Shown: piece after piece, positions 36,612 through 44,820 of the stretch
Numbering within the stretch: the first letter of the stretch is position 1
Layout: each line of letters opens with the position of its first letter
NCBI GenBank assembly: GCA_028872915.1
Contig: JAGWNY010000001.1
Coordinates: 1-64,000 of the forward strand
DNA length: 64,000 nucleotides
Direction: 5' to 3'
From: Verrucomicrobiota bacterium
GTDB taxonomy: Bacteria; Verrucomicrobiota; Verrucomicrobiia; Limisphaerales; UBA11358
Made by a program: the position numbers and the translations under genes
Notes under the pieces: model-generated
What the model was told of the DNA's origin: nothing
Database searches by the model: none
What the model saw: the letters and a program-made list of their open reading frames with translations, nothing else

Positions 36612-39600
36612 TTATTTCCCTTTTCCAGCCATCATCCGCTCCGCTTTTTCTATCCAATCGGCGGCGGGCCGGCCGTAAGGACGGAAGATTTCCGTGTAGC
36701 CTTCGCGGTCATTGTAATAAATCGCCCGGTGAAGGCCCAGCGAGCCGGCTTCGGGCGAATCAATCAAACCGGCGGAATCGCTCGCGCTCATCTGAAAAAG
36801 CACCCGCATTTCAAATTCCGCCAGCGTCTTGCGGCCCAAAAACCGGGTGGCGTTGTTGTACGTGTCGCAGGCGGCCAGAATATGGATGCCATTGGCCGGG
36901 CCGTCGCTGATGAGTGTCTGCAACACGGCGTCGGGCTTCATTTCGCCGCCCCCGGACGAAAAACCAAATTCATCCTCCTGCCGCAATTTCTTGAAATTTT
37001 GGAGGCCGTTGATCAGCAGGAAAATTTCCGGCGCAGGCGCTTGGGAAGCGGACCGTTTTTTGAGATCATCAGCCAGGGCCGCCATGATTTCGGCGAGGCC
37101 GGCATTGCTTCCAAAAACAACTTCATGCGGGACGGCCCGGCCGACGCGCTCGATGAATTCGCGTTCGGGAAATCCGGGCGGAGCGCTATCCAGCACCACA
37201 AACCGCGCGGCGCCTTTGGGAAATTGCGCCGCCAGCGAAACGAGGGCGACCGCGAGAATCGTCAGCGAGCGTTCCTCGCTCTGGCCCGCGATCAGGAGAT
37301 TGGCCCCGCTTTGCCTTTGGAAGGTCGCTTCCGTGGGGCCTTTGATGGCATTCGGCGCGCCGATCCAAATGCGCGATCGGACGGGCGCCTCAGCCGGCGC
37401 GCTCCCCAGCACGTCGCGCAAGTCCTGATTCTCCCGGACATCGGCGGCGGCATTGCCTTCGAAGATGAACGGGCCGGGAAACTGTTTTTCATCGGCGCGG
37501 GCGCGGATTTTTGCCAGCCAATCGTCCCGGACGCCTTCGGGCAGCCAGACCGCCTGGAATGGGCTGTTGCCTTCGAGCGCGCCGGCGGCATCGTTGTAAA
37601 TGCCCTCGCCGGGCCGGGACAGGAGGCGAGGAGCCGGATTGTCCTGGTCCATGATGAGGTAGGCGTCGGCTTCGTTGCATTGGAGGGCGATGCGGATGAC
37701 CATTTGACCGATCGTGGCGCGGGCCAGGGTGTAAGCCCCGCCCAGCGTCTGCGAACCCAGCAATACGTGAATGCCAAAGGCGCGCCCCTGCCGCACGATG
37801 CGGTCCAACAAAACCGCGGCCGACTGGGAAACCCTGTCCTCCTCGGTAAAAAATTCCTGAAATTCGTCAATCATCAACAGCGCGCGCGGCATGGGTTCAG
37901 TGCCGCCCGCGCGCTTGTAACCGGCCAGGTCCTGAACGCCGGCCTGGCGGAACAAATCGCCACGCCGCCGCAATTCCTCGTCCACGCGCTGCAACACGCT
38001 CAAGCCAAAGGCGCGGTCGCTTTCGATGGCCACCACCCTGGCATGGGGCAGATGACGGCTCGCGTAGCACTTGAACTCAACGCCTTTCTTGAAATCCACC
38101 AGATAAAACTCAACCTGATCGGGACCGCACCAGAGCGCCAGATTCGTGATAATCACGTGAAACAGCGTGGATTTCCCCGAACCGGTCTTGCCGGCGATCA
38201 GGGCGTGCTGGCGCGTGCCCTTGCCGATTTCCAGATACTGAAATTTGGCCGCGCCCGACCGCCCGATGGGCACCCGGAGTTCCTCCACGGTTTCTTCGCT
38301 CCACATTTGCCCTTCCGGGGGCGTCACCTCTTTAAATGGCACTTCCACGCGGGTCGCATCGCCGCTGGCGCGACCGATGTCGTGGAGCAATTGGGTGGCG
38401 AATTCGGGCGACGGCGGTTTGTCAAGAATCAATTTAATTCCAGCCGGATGGCAATCGGCCAGGTAAAAGCGATCCTCGCCGCGCGAAATCCGGACCGCGT
38501 TTTCGCGCAACTCGTCGGGAACAAATTCGTTCGGCGGCGGCTGCCGCTGGTCCCAATGCAACAGGGTATAAACCCCGCAGCGCGCGCCGTTGGCGGCTAT
38601 GTTGCGGAGGCGGCGGGCGGCCGTGTCGCTAAAATTCACCGGAAACGACGCGACCACCAGGAAATGATATTTTTCGGCGATCGTTCCCGCCTGCGCGTTG
38701 TATTCGGCGATGGTCGGATATTCGTTGCGCAGATACATCTGAATGACCTTCTCCATGTGCTCGGTCAATTCCGCGAGCTTTTCCTCAAATTGGGACGTCT
38801 GCGTCCAAATGCGGCTGTTGATGTAGCTTTCCTCGTAATCGGCCAAATGCATCAGCGCGGCAAAATTCTGGCCCAGTCCCACTGGATCAAAAATGGTGAA
38901 GCTGGCCTTGCCCGGCGGCATGGCGGCCAGCAGGCGGAAAATAACGTTGTTGATCGCGGCCACCGCCTCGTTTTCCCCGCCCTTGGTCGTTTCAAATAAG
39001 ATGGAACCTTCCCGGGGAAAGGCGAGCATCAGCGGCGCCGACACCTTTTCTTCCGGAAACGCCAGCCGTTTGTCCTTCGGCGCCGTCTCCACGAATTGTT
39101 TGATGTCAATTTCCAGCCGGCCGAAGCGCGCGACATCCGGAAAATCGCCCGGCGGCGTCCAGTTCCCCCAAAATGCCGGCTCCCATTCGGGAAACATTTT
39201 TTCAGTCTCGGCGGACGCGGACCGGAGCCGCTCAAAGACGGGCAAAATTGTATTCCGCCATTCCTCTTCCAGCGTCCGCCACCGTGACTGGGTTTCCCGA
39301 TCCAGGCTTTGCATCTTCGCCGCCTGATCGGCGGCAAAACGGGCGGCGTCTTCCCGCGCCTGGCCATGCAGGGCAGCCAGGGCGCCGGCGTGACTGGCCG
39401 AAAGCCGTTCGAAGGATGCCGATCGCCGCGCCTGATATTTACGCTTGATATTCGCGGCGCGCCGGTCCACTTCCGCCGGCCGGGTGTCCCGCAGACCCAT
39501 CGCCCCGCGTACCGCATTGCGCCATTCGCGGTTGATGCCCTGGACGGTCGCTTCGAATTCCGCCTTGATGCGCTCCTGGTCCCGTTGCCAGGTCAATTCG

Positions 39601-40481
39601 GCGGCGTGACTGGCGGCTTCCAAAAATTGGCGCATCCTTGCGAGGCCGGCCGCAATCGCGGCTGCCAGTGGCGCTCCACGGCGGCGGCTGTCAAAATAAA
39701 TCAACAGCAGAACCACCGGCGCCGCCAGGGCGCATCCAGCCACCGGCCGGGAGATCGCCGCGGTTGCCCCGCGCTGAAGTGCCGCCAGGCCGACAACCGC
39801 CGCGACCAGGAGCAAAAAAACCAACCACGGCCGGAGAAAGCGAAAAATTTTGGGCGGAATAAATGTCGAGAAGCGTTCCAGGTCCGCCTCGGCCCTCTTT
39901 TTCCAGCGCTCGAATTCCTCCAGCAGGCTCTTTTCGTCGCCCGTGGGTCCCGGTTCCGGCAGGTGCTCGCCGGACGCCAGCCGCCGTTTGAACGCGCCGT
40001 ATCCGCCGAAGGCCCGCCGCGCGCGGCGGGTGAGTTTGTCCACCGCCGCTGCCGCATCGGAGGCCCTGGCGCGGAAATTTTCCAGTGCCACAACCGTGGC
40101 GTCCAGCGCTTCGTCGCGCCGCTGTGCCGCCGCTCGCGTGTCGGAATTGATCTTTTCCTTTATTTCCTCGTGTTGCAGGGCGATGCCGTCCATGACGCGC
40201 TTGCGCATGGAGGCATGGGCCTCGGCAATGCGGGTGGCGCGGTGTTCGAAGTGCGTTTCCAGCCGCGTTTGCGCGGAGCCATAAGCGGCGTTTTCAGCGT
40301 CCACGGCGGCGGCCAGGCGGCTGGCGCGCGCCCCGGCTGCCTCATCGCCCTGCCGGCTTGCCGCCGCGGACCGCCCCTCAAAATCCCTGTTGAGCTTTTC
40401 CTCCCGCGCGGCGAAATCCCGGACGGCGTTCTTCAACGCGTCCAGCAACGCCAGCAATTCCTTGACGCCCGGTTTAGTCAC
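36612..40481 (-). CDS. FtsK/SpoIIIE-type multi-ATPase, EccC-like, membrane anchored
   Basis: A 1289-residue motor protein. N-terminal coiled coil (about 1-205), two transmembrane helices (about 217-236 and 246-263), a second coiled coil (about 275-425), then three ATPase-like modules. The first (about 485-720) is degenerate, lacking a Walker A loop. The second is intact: HALIAGKTGSGKSTLF at about 757-772, RALLMIDEFQEFF near 865, and VLLGSQTLGG. The third (from about 1040) has AGQSEERS in place of Walker A. This order resembles EccC of type VII secretion. ATG overlaps the stop of the 70-residue gene by 8 bases. It probably exports or moves a protein partner, with DNA movement the alternative. 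Confidence 0.8.
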   Translation of the reverse strand: MTKPGVKELLALLDALKNAVRDFAAREEKLNRDFEGRSAAASRQGDEAAGARASRLAAAVDAENAAYGSAQTRLETHFEHRATRIAEAHASMRKRVMDGIALQHEEIKEKINSDTRAAAQRRDEALDATVVALENFRARASDAAAAVDKLTRRARRAFGGYGAFKRRLASGEHLPEPGPTGDEKSLLEEFERWKKRAEADLERFSTFIPPKIFRFLRPWLVFLLLVAAVVGLAALQRGATAAISRPVAGCALAAPVVLLLIYFDSRRRGAPLAAAIAAGLARMRQFLEAASHAAELTWQRDQERIKAEFEATVQGINREWRNAVRGAMGLRDTRPAEVDRRAANIKRKYQARRSASFERLSASHAGALAALHGQAREDAARFAADQAAKMQSLDRETQSRWRTLEEEWRNTILPVFERLRSASAETEKMFPEWEPAFWGNWTPPGDFPDVARFGRLEIDIKQFVETAPKDKRLAFPEEKVSAPLMLAFPREGSILFETTKGGENEAVAAINNVIFRLLAAMPPGKASFTIFDPVGLGQNFAALMHLADYEESYINSRIWTQTSQFEEKLAELTEHMEKVIQMYLRNEYPTIAEYNAQAGTIAEKYHFLVVASFPVNFSDTAARRLRNIAANGARCGVYTLLHWDQRQPPPNEFVPDELRENAVRISRGEDRFYLADCHPAGIKLILDKPPSPEFATQLLHDIGRASGDATRVEVPFKEVTPPEGQMWSEETVEELRVPIGRSGAAKFQYLEIGKGTRQHALIAGKTGSGKSTLFHVIITNLALWCGPDQVEFYLVDFKKGVEFKCYASRHLPHARVVAIESDRAFGLSVLQRVDEELRRRGDLFRQAGVQDLAGYKRAGGTEPMPRALLMIDEFQEFFTEEDRVSQSAAVLLDRIVRQGRAFGIHVLLGSQTLGGAYTLARATIGQMVIRIALQCNEADAYLIMDQDNPAPRLLSRPGEGIYNDAAGALEGNSPFQAVWLPEGVRDDWLAKIRARADEKQFPGPFIFEGNAAADVRENQDLRDVLGSAPAEAPVRSRIWIGAPNAIKGPTEATFQRQSGANLLIAGQSEERSLTILAVALVSLAAQFPKGAARFVVLDSAPPGFPEREFIERVGRAVPHEVVFGSNAGLAEIMAALADDLKKRSASQAPAPEIFLLINGLQNFKKLRQEDEFGFSSGGGEMKPDAVLQTLISDGPANGIHILAACDTYNNATRFLGRKTLAEFEMRVLFQMSASDSAGLIDSPEAGSLGLHRAIYYNDREGYTEIFRPYGRPAADWIEKAERMMAGKGK

Positions 40482-40686
40482 AATCAGTCCTGACTTTGTT
40501 CAAAAGCTCATTCAATTTATCCGCAATGGCAACCGTTTTGTCCACGGCGGGAAACAGTTCCCGCAAAAACCGGGCCTCAAATTCGCGGCTTTTGTCATCA
40601 TGCCAGTAATTCCTCGTCTGCTCCCATTTGATCGAGAGTTCCTTGGCCGCGCCGATGAGCCGGCTTTTGCTGCCAGCCATGCTCAT
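40474..40686 (-). CDS. Small W-rich helical protein, WXG100-like
   Basis: A 70-residue, mostly helical protein: LIGAAKELSIKWEQTRNYWHDDKSREFEARFLRELF then a second helix to the end. The W-x-D-x5-F-like segment (W28, F36) sits where ESAT-6/WXG100 proteins have W-x-G between two helices, but the Gly is Asp here. It lies between a coiled-coil gene (4-bp overlap at 40683-40686) and the FtsK-like ATPase (8-bp overlap at 40474-40481). It is a candidate substrate or adaptor of that motor. The family assignment is inference from size, pattern and context. Confidence 0.55.
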   Translation of the reverse strand: MSMAGSKSRLIGAAKELSIKWEQTRNYWHDDKSREFEARFLRELFPAVDKTVAIADKLNELLNKVRTDCD

Positions 40687-41192
40687 GACGTTTTCTCCGG
40701 CGGCTTGGATGCTTCGGGCGGGGCGGGACCCGCGTAGCTTTCCAGCGTTTTGACCATTTGCCCGAGCGCCGCGATTGCCTTGGGAATTTCCATCATTAAT
40801 AACGTCTGGAATTGTTCGGCCTGCTTGAGCATGGGCGCGCTCCGGTTTTCGAGTTCGCGGTCCCAGCGTTTCACCGTTGCCAGCTTTTCCTCCCCCTCCC
40901 GGACGGACCGCTGCAACCGATTGACCGCCATCACTTGCAGCGACGTTGTCTCTTGAAATTCCGACAGCCGCGCGTTCAACAGCTCCTGCTGCGCTTCTTC
41001 GAGCTTTCGCCGGCGGCTTTTCAACTCATTGTCCCAAAAACGCCGCCGGTCCTGTTGCAGCCAGCCTTTCGTCCGTGCCACTTCCGCCCCAATTTCCTCA
41101 ATTGCAGGCCGCGCCTGGCCCAGAAAAACAATCAGGGCCGCGCGGAAGTTTTCAATCGCTTCGACCGACCTGACTTGCGCTTGCTGGGCCAT
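40683..41192 (-). CDS. Coiled-coil protein of the FtsK-like operon
   Basis: A 169-residue protein with no signal peptide or membrane helix, and an almost continuous helix: IEEIGAEVARTKGWLQQDRRRFWDNELKSRRRKLEEAQQELLNARLSEF and LQRSVREGEEKLATVKRWDRELENR show heptad spacing. The tail is Pro-rich (GPAPPEASKPPEK). Its first 40 residues (AIENFRAALIVFLGQARPAI) are amphipathic. It opens the operon and is coupled by four bases to the WXG-like gene. Likely a structural partner of the motor; no known family recognised. Confidence 0.6.
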   Translation of the reverse strand: MAQQAQVRSVEAIENFRAALIVFLGQARPAIEEIGAEVARTKGWLQQDRRRFWDNELKSRRRKLEEAQQELLNARLSEFQETTSLQVMAVNRLQRSVREGEEKLATVKRWDRELENRSAPMLKQAEQFQTLLMMEIPKAIAALGQMVKTLESYAGPAPPEASKPPEKTS

Positions 41193-41318
41193 TGGAGAGT
41201 TAAATGACAGCCCTCAACATGCGATAAAAGGCCTCCGAAATCAATCCTGGGCCGGGAACGGACGCCGATTGTTCCTTGTCTTTGGCCCGCCGCTGGCGCA
41301 GTTTGTTGTTATTGAGCG

Positions 41319-41762
41319 ATGAAACCTGGAGCAAAAAAATGGCTGCGGTTCCTGGAAACGTGGCTGATTAACACCCTCGCCGTCCTGGTGGCCGTGGCCT
41401 TGTTGCACGGTCATATCAAGTATCAAGGCTGGACGAATTTGTTCATTGCATCCTTGCTCCTGGGAATCCTCAACTCTTTTGTCCGCCCCATCCTCATGTT
41501 CCTGGCCCTGCCGCTCCTCATTTTCAGCCTCGGCCTGTTCACCCTCGTCATCAATGCGCTCCTGCTTTACTTCGTGGGCATCCTCATGGCGCCCGGTTTT
41601 CAGGTGGACAGTTTCGGTTTCGCGTTCCTGGGGGCGCTTATCATCAGCGTGGTTTCCATTTTGCTCAATCTCATGACCGGCAATGCCCGCGTCTCCGTTG
41701 GCCGCCGCCGTCCCCCACCCCGCCGCCCCGGCGGCGGCGATGACAACATCATTGACGTTTGA
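41319..41762 (+). CDS. Phage-holin-4 family membrane protein (YvlD-like)
   Basis: A 147-residue protein with four transmembrane helices: WLINTLAVLVAVALL, WTNLFIASLLLGILNSF, PILMFLALPLLIFSLGLFTLVINALLLYFVGIL, and FAFLGALIISVVSILLNLM. VRPILMFLALPL after NSF is the family signature of the mycobacterial phage holin superfamily IV group, most of which are not phage proteins. The C terminus is Arg/Pro/Gly-rich. It is divergent from the FtsK-like operon with about 125 bases between. Function in bacteria unclear. Confidence 0.8.
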   Translation: MKPGAKKWLRFLETWLINTLAVLVAVALLHGHIKYQGWTNLFIASLLLGILNSFVRPILMFLALPLLIFSLGLFTLVINALLLYFVGILMAPGFQVDSFGFAFLGALIISVVSILLNLMTGNARVSVGRRRPPPRRPGGGDDNIIDV

Positions 41763-41881
41763 ACGGTCGCGCCAGGCGTCCTGGCCTTGATACAGGGGCG
41801 CGGGATTTTCAAATCGTGGCCCCATTTGTCTCCCGGCATGAGCATGAAAGGGAAGAAGTTGCGCCGCCTTTCTAAACTTCT

Positions 41882-41958
41882 TAAAATTTTTGTTGCATTA
41901 TTATACGCTCCATGCTACGCTTGCTCTCGAAAGCCCTCGCGGGCCTGCTCTTTGACAT
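41882..41958 (+). repeat. 77-bp dispersed repeat, copy B
   Basis: Same length and strand as copy A at 14411-14487, about 88 percent identical by eye, with no gaps. The 20 bases ending in TTTGACAT are invariant. Confidence 0.75.
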
Positions 41959-42020
41959 AACCATAACCGACCGCAAAGCGTAAAAAAGAACCGCCCCGGC
42001 CCCATCCAACCGGGCCAAAT

Positions 42021-42125
42021 TCCAGTAATTGAGTCAATGCAGTCTGCGCAATCAATTGCAGTCAAAGCAGTTGATTTCAGTCATTGCAGTAAATTGCAGT
42101 CAATTGCAGTAAATTGCGGTAAAAA
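42021..42125. repeat. 10-bp tandem repeats, unit TGCAGTMAAT
   Basis: The last four units (42081-42120: TCATTGCAGT, AAATTGCAGT, CAATTGCAGT, AAATTGCGGT) are exact 10-mers; units further upstream are degenerate. The period matches one helical turn. It lies at the 3' end of the prepilin gene, between convergent genes. Confidence 0.7.
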
Positions 42126-42131
42126 ATAATT

Positions 42132-42938
42132 TTACTGCGGCCGGCTCTCCGGCTTCCTCCAGTCGCGATGCCAGTTCAATCCCCACAGATTTTCCAACTT
42201 TACCAATTCCACGCGGCCGTCGGCGAATCCGATGTTGATGGCGCCGGGCAGGATTTGGGTGATGTCGAAATTTCGCGGCGCCGCCGACGGAATAACACCG
42301 CCGTGCCGCGCGATGGTGGCGCGTTGCATTCCGGGAGTGCCGCGGTCCCAGCCGCCGCCGTCGTAGAGGTCCGTGTCGGGCGGGTCGGTTTCCATGGGCC
42401 ATGCGTCCACCCATCCGGAATCGAAAAACACGGGCGTCGCGGATGGCTGTTGAATGCGCGTCTGCCTGCCCAACGTAAATTCAGGATGGTCCTTGGCAAC
42501 GAACTCCGGCTTGTCGTAGAGCCATCCGTTCACCGCATAGCTGCCCAGGTAAACGGTCGTGCCGACAGAAAGACCGGTGGTGCCCGCATAATCCCAAACC
42601 CAGGCGAGGTCTGCCGCGCCCGGGGCGTTTTCGGTCGGCACGGGGATTGGCTCCTGCGTGGCGGGGCAGAGGAGAATTTTCTTTTGGTTGCCGAAATAGC
42701 CCATGCCCATCCAAAGTTCGTGGGGATTGGAGGCCGTGCTATAAGCCGCGTGCGCCCCGTTGTCGGTGGCGTAAATGTAGCTGGCGAGGGTTAATTGCTT
42801 GACGTTGTTCACGCAATCAATTTGCTGGGCGCGTCTTCTCGCTGAAGACAAAACTGGCAGCAGCATTGCCGCCAGGATGCCAATGATGGCAATCACCACG
42901 AGCAGCTCAATGAGCGTGAACGCGCGCCGTCGGTTCAT
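42132..42938 (-). CDS. Prepilin-type protein (H-X9-DG family)
   Basis: A 268-residue pseudopilin. [20 protein letters not shown] is the short leader and assembly segment; unusually the residue before FTLIE is Ala, not Gly, which is tolerated by some prepilin peptidases. [25 protein letters not shown] follows, and [16 protein letters not shown] near the C terminus is the H-X9-DG-like end (Arg in place of the His-Val). ATG 42938 is clear. It lies alone, convergent with the holin-like gene and 27 bases from trmB. Confidence 0.9.
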   Translation of the reverse strand: MNRRRAFTLIELLVVIAIIGILAAMLLPVLSSARRRAQQIDCVNNVKQLTLASYIYATDNGAHAAYSTASNPHELWMGMGYFGNQKKILLCPATQEPIPVPTENAPGAADLAWVWDYAGTTGLSVGTTVYLGSYAVNGWLYDKPEFVAKDHPEFTLGRQTRIQQPSATPVFFDSGWVDAWPMETDPPDTDLYDGGGWDRGTPGMQRATIARHGGVIPSAAPRNFDITQILPGAINIGFADGRVELVKLENLWGLNWHRDWRKPESRPQ

Positions 42939-42965
42939 GGGATTACGGCAGTGGTCCGGCCGGCC

Positions 42966-43571
42966 TCACCCTCCGCCAAAGCCAATGCCACTGTCTTGAT
43001 ACGACACTCGCAAGGTCTGGATTCCTTTCGACAAAAAGTCCAGTTCAAAATCGGTCGGCAATTCCAATAGCTCCCGCGGCGCCTCCCTTTTCCGGAACTT
43101 TCCGCTTGCGTCGAAAATTGCCCTGATTTGCCCGAAATAATTCGGGTCATCCGTCCGGAAGTGAATCCAGCCGCCGGGGCGGAGCGTGGCGGCGACCGCG
43201 TCCGCGAATTGTTCGGTCACGAGGCGATGCCGCTGATGCCGCTTCTTGGGCCACGGATCGGGAAAATAGACATGCACCGTTTCGGCGGCGCGCGGCGGCA
43301 GCAGGAATTTTAGAAAATAGGACGATTCGATCCGCGCGCCCCGCAGGTTCGTCAATCCCGCCCGCCTTCCTTTGCGATCCAGCTTGGAAAGTCGTCCAAG
43401 CAATCGCTCCACACCGATGAAATTCCGTTCCGGATGGCGCCGCGCATATTCCGCCAAAAACGAACCGTCTCCACAGCCCAGTTCAATTTCCAGGGGCTGC
43501 GGCTTTGGAAACCACTCCGCCAAATCAATGCGTTCCACGATGGACCGAAGTTGAAAAATCAAGGTGCTCAA
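42966..43571 (-). CDS. trmB: tRNA (guanine-N7-)-methyltransferase
   Basis: Methylates G46 in the variable loop of tRNAs with SAM. IELGCGDGSFLAEYARRHP is the SAM loop, NFIGVERLLGRL the acidic strand, VHVYFPDPWPKKRHQRHRL the TrmB signature, and HFRTDDPNYFGQI the following block. At 201 residues it is slightly short at the N terminus but covers the full catalytic domain. It lies between a prepilin gene and hldD, all on the minus strand. Confidence 0.93.
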   Translation of the reverse strand: MSTLIFQLRSIVERIDLAEWFPKPQPLEIELGCGDGSFLAEYARRHPERNFIGVERLLGRLSKLDRKGRRAGLTNLRGARIESSYFLKFLLPPRAAETVHVYFPDPWPKKRHQRHRLVTEQFADAVAATLRPGGWIHFRTDDPNYFGQIRAIFDASGKFRKREAPRELLELPTDFELDFLSKGIQTLRVSYQDSGIGFGGG

Positions 43572-43628
43572 TCGTTGTCGGCGGAAAGCTCAACGGCACG
43601 GATAAAGAGACATTTCTTTTGGGATTTC

Positions 43629-44639
43629 TCACACTGTTTCGCCATCCCCGAGGCGTTTATCAGGAGCCAAATAATGTTGGACGTAATCCGCGACGGCGTC
43701 GCGGAGGGGCGTGATGGCTTGGGAATAGCCGGCGGTTCGCAGGCGGGAAATGTCAGCCTGGGTGAAATACTGATATTTTTCACGGATGGCGTCCGGCATT
43801 TCGATGAATTCGATCTTTGGCTTTTTGCCCAGCGCCGCGAAAACGGCGTGGGCAAGGTCGAGCCAGGCATGGGCGCTCCCGCTGCCAATGTTAAAGAGGC
43901 CGGTAGCCGATGGAGTGGCCGCCAGATGGAGCGTCATCGCGGCGGCGTCCTTGACATAAAGGAAATCGCGCTTCTGTTCGCCATCCCGAAACTCCGGGCG
44001 ATGGCTTTTAAACAGGCGGATGATGCCTTCGCTGCGCGCCTGTCCGAAGCTTTTATGGACTAGAGAACGCATGTCGGCCTTGTGATCTTCGTTTGGGCCG
44101 AAGACGTTGAAGTATTTCAAACCGGCAACGCGGGAAAGAAAACCGAGTCGGCGGGCGTGCAGGTCAAAGAGATGTTTTGAATAGCCGTACATGTTCAAGG
44201 GACGCAGGCTGTCCAACCTGGATTCGTCATCTTCCATGCCCGCGGAGCCATCGCCGTAGGTCGCGGCGGAGGAGGCGTAAACGAAACGGGCGTCGCGGGC
44301 CAGCGCCCAGGCGCAGAGGGATTTTGTGAATTCGTAATTGTTCCGAATGAGGAAGCTGGCGTCCTTTTCCGTCGTGGTCGAACAGGCCCCCATGTGCAGC
44401 ACGAGATCGAACTTGCCGAGCGCGCCGCTCTCGAGCCCCGGCAGCAGGGCGTCGGCCTCGATGTAATCGGCAAACCGGAGAGCAGCGAGGTTGCGCCATT
44501 TTTCATTGGTACCGAGCAGATCGCAGACCACCACATCGTCGCAGCCGCGCCGGTTCAAGGCCCAGACCAACGCGCTGCCGATGAATCCCGCGCCGCCAGT
44601 AACCAGGACCCGGGCGCCGGAGAAATCGTTTCGTTTCAC
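43629..44639 (-). CDS. hldD: ADP-L-glycero-D-manno-heptose 6-epimerase
   Basis: Short-chain dehydrogenase-type epimerase that makes the L,D-heptose donor for LPS core. VLVTGGAGFIGSALVWAL is the NADP loop, LVLHMGACSTTTEKDASFL and YSKHLFDLHARR (catalytic Tyr-x3-Lys) are HldD-specific, and LKYFNVFGPNEDHKADMRSL with FRDGEQKRDFLYVKDAAAM complete the pattern. At 336 residues it is of family length. Together with the GT9 enzyme at 9145 it indicates an LPS with heptose. The other genes of the ADP-heptose pathway are not in the window. Confidence 0.94.
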   Translation of the reverse strand: MKRNDFSGARVLVTGGAGFIGSALVWALNRRGCDDVVVCDLLGTNEKWRNLAALRFADYIEADALLPGLESGALGKFDLVLHMGACSTTTEKDASFLIRNNYEFTKSLCAWALARDARFVYASSAATYGDGSAGMEDDESRLDSLRPLNMYGYSKHLFDLHARRLGFLSRVAGLKYFNVFGPNEDHKADMRSLVHKSFGQARSEGIIRLFKSHRPEFRDGEQKRDFLYVKDAAAMTLHLAATPSATGLFNIGSGSAHAWLDLAHAVFAALGKKPKIEFIEMPDAIREKYQYFTQADISRLRTAGYSQAITPLRDAVADYVQHYLAPDKRLGDGETV

Positions 44640-44820
44640 GCCGGCAGGTTAGGGAAGGAGCGGGGGAAAGACAAACGGTTTGAGCGCCTGGAGGGCGTGT
44701 CAAAAAGGCAGGCAAAGTTTCACTTGTAAAAAAGCCTATTGGTGCGAGCAGCGACAGCAATCCCATCCATCCCATCTATTGTTGAACGGCAGGCAATTTG
44801 CGGTTAGGCTTGGCTGAAGC

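Larger units (their letters stand above)
41763..42131. other. Gene-free stretch with dispersed repeat copy B and 10-bp tandem repeats
   Basis: Between the holin-like gene and a convergent prepilin gene. Holds the second copy of the 77-bp repeat (41882-41958), the shared GAACCGCCC block (41988-41996), a hairpin GGCCC-N8-GGGCC near 41998-42015, and helically phased 10-bp repeats at 42021-42125. Confidence 0.6.

Noticed and set aside
36408-38999. 863-codon open frame on the plus strand
   Set aside because: Antisense to the FtsK-like ATPase; GC-rich third positions keep the opposite frame open. No domain, and a biased composition.
41319-41762. Holin-like gene considered as sign of a prophage
   Set aside because: Most members of this four-helix family are ordinary bacterial membrane proteins, and no phage structural, integrase or lysis gene is near.
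42021-42125. Tandem repeats considered as CRISPR array
   Set aside because: Units are 10 bp and contiguous, with no spacers and no cas genes nearby.
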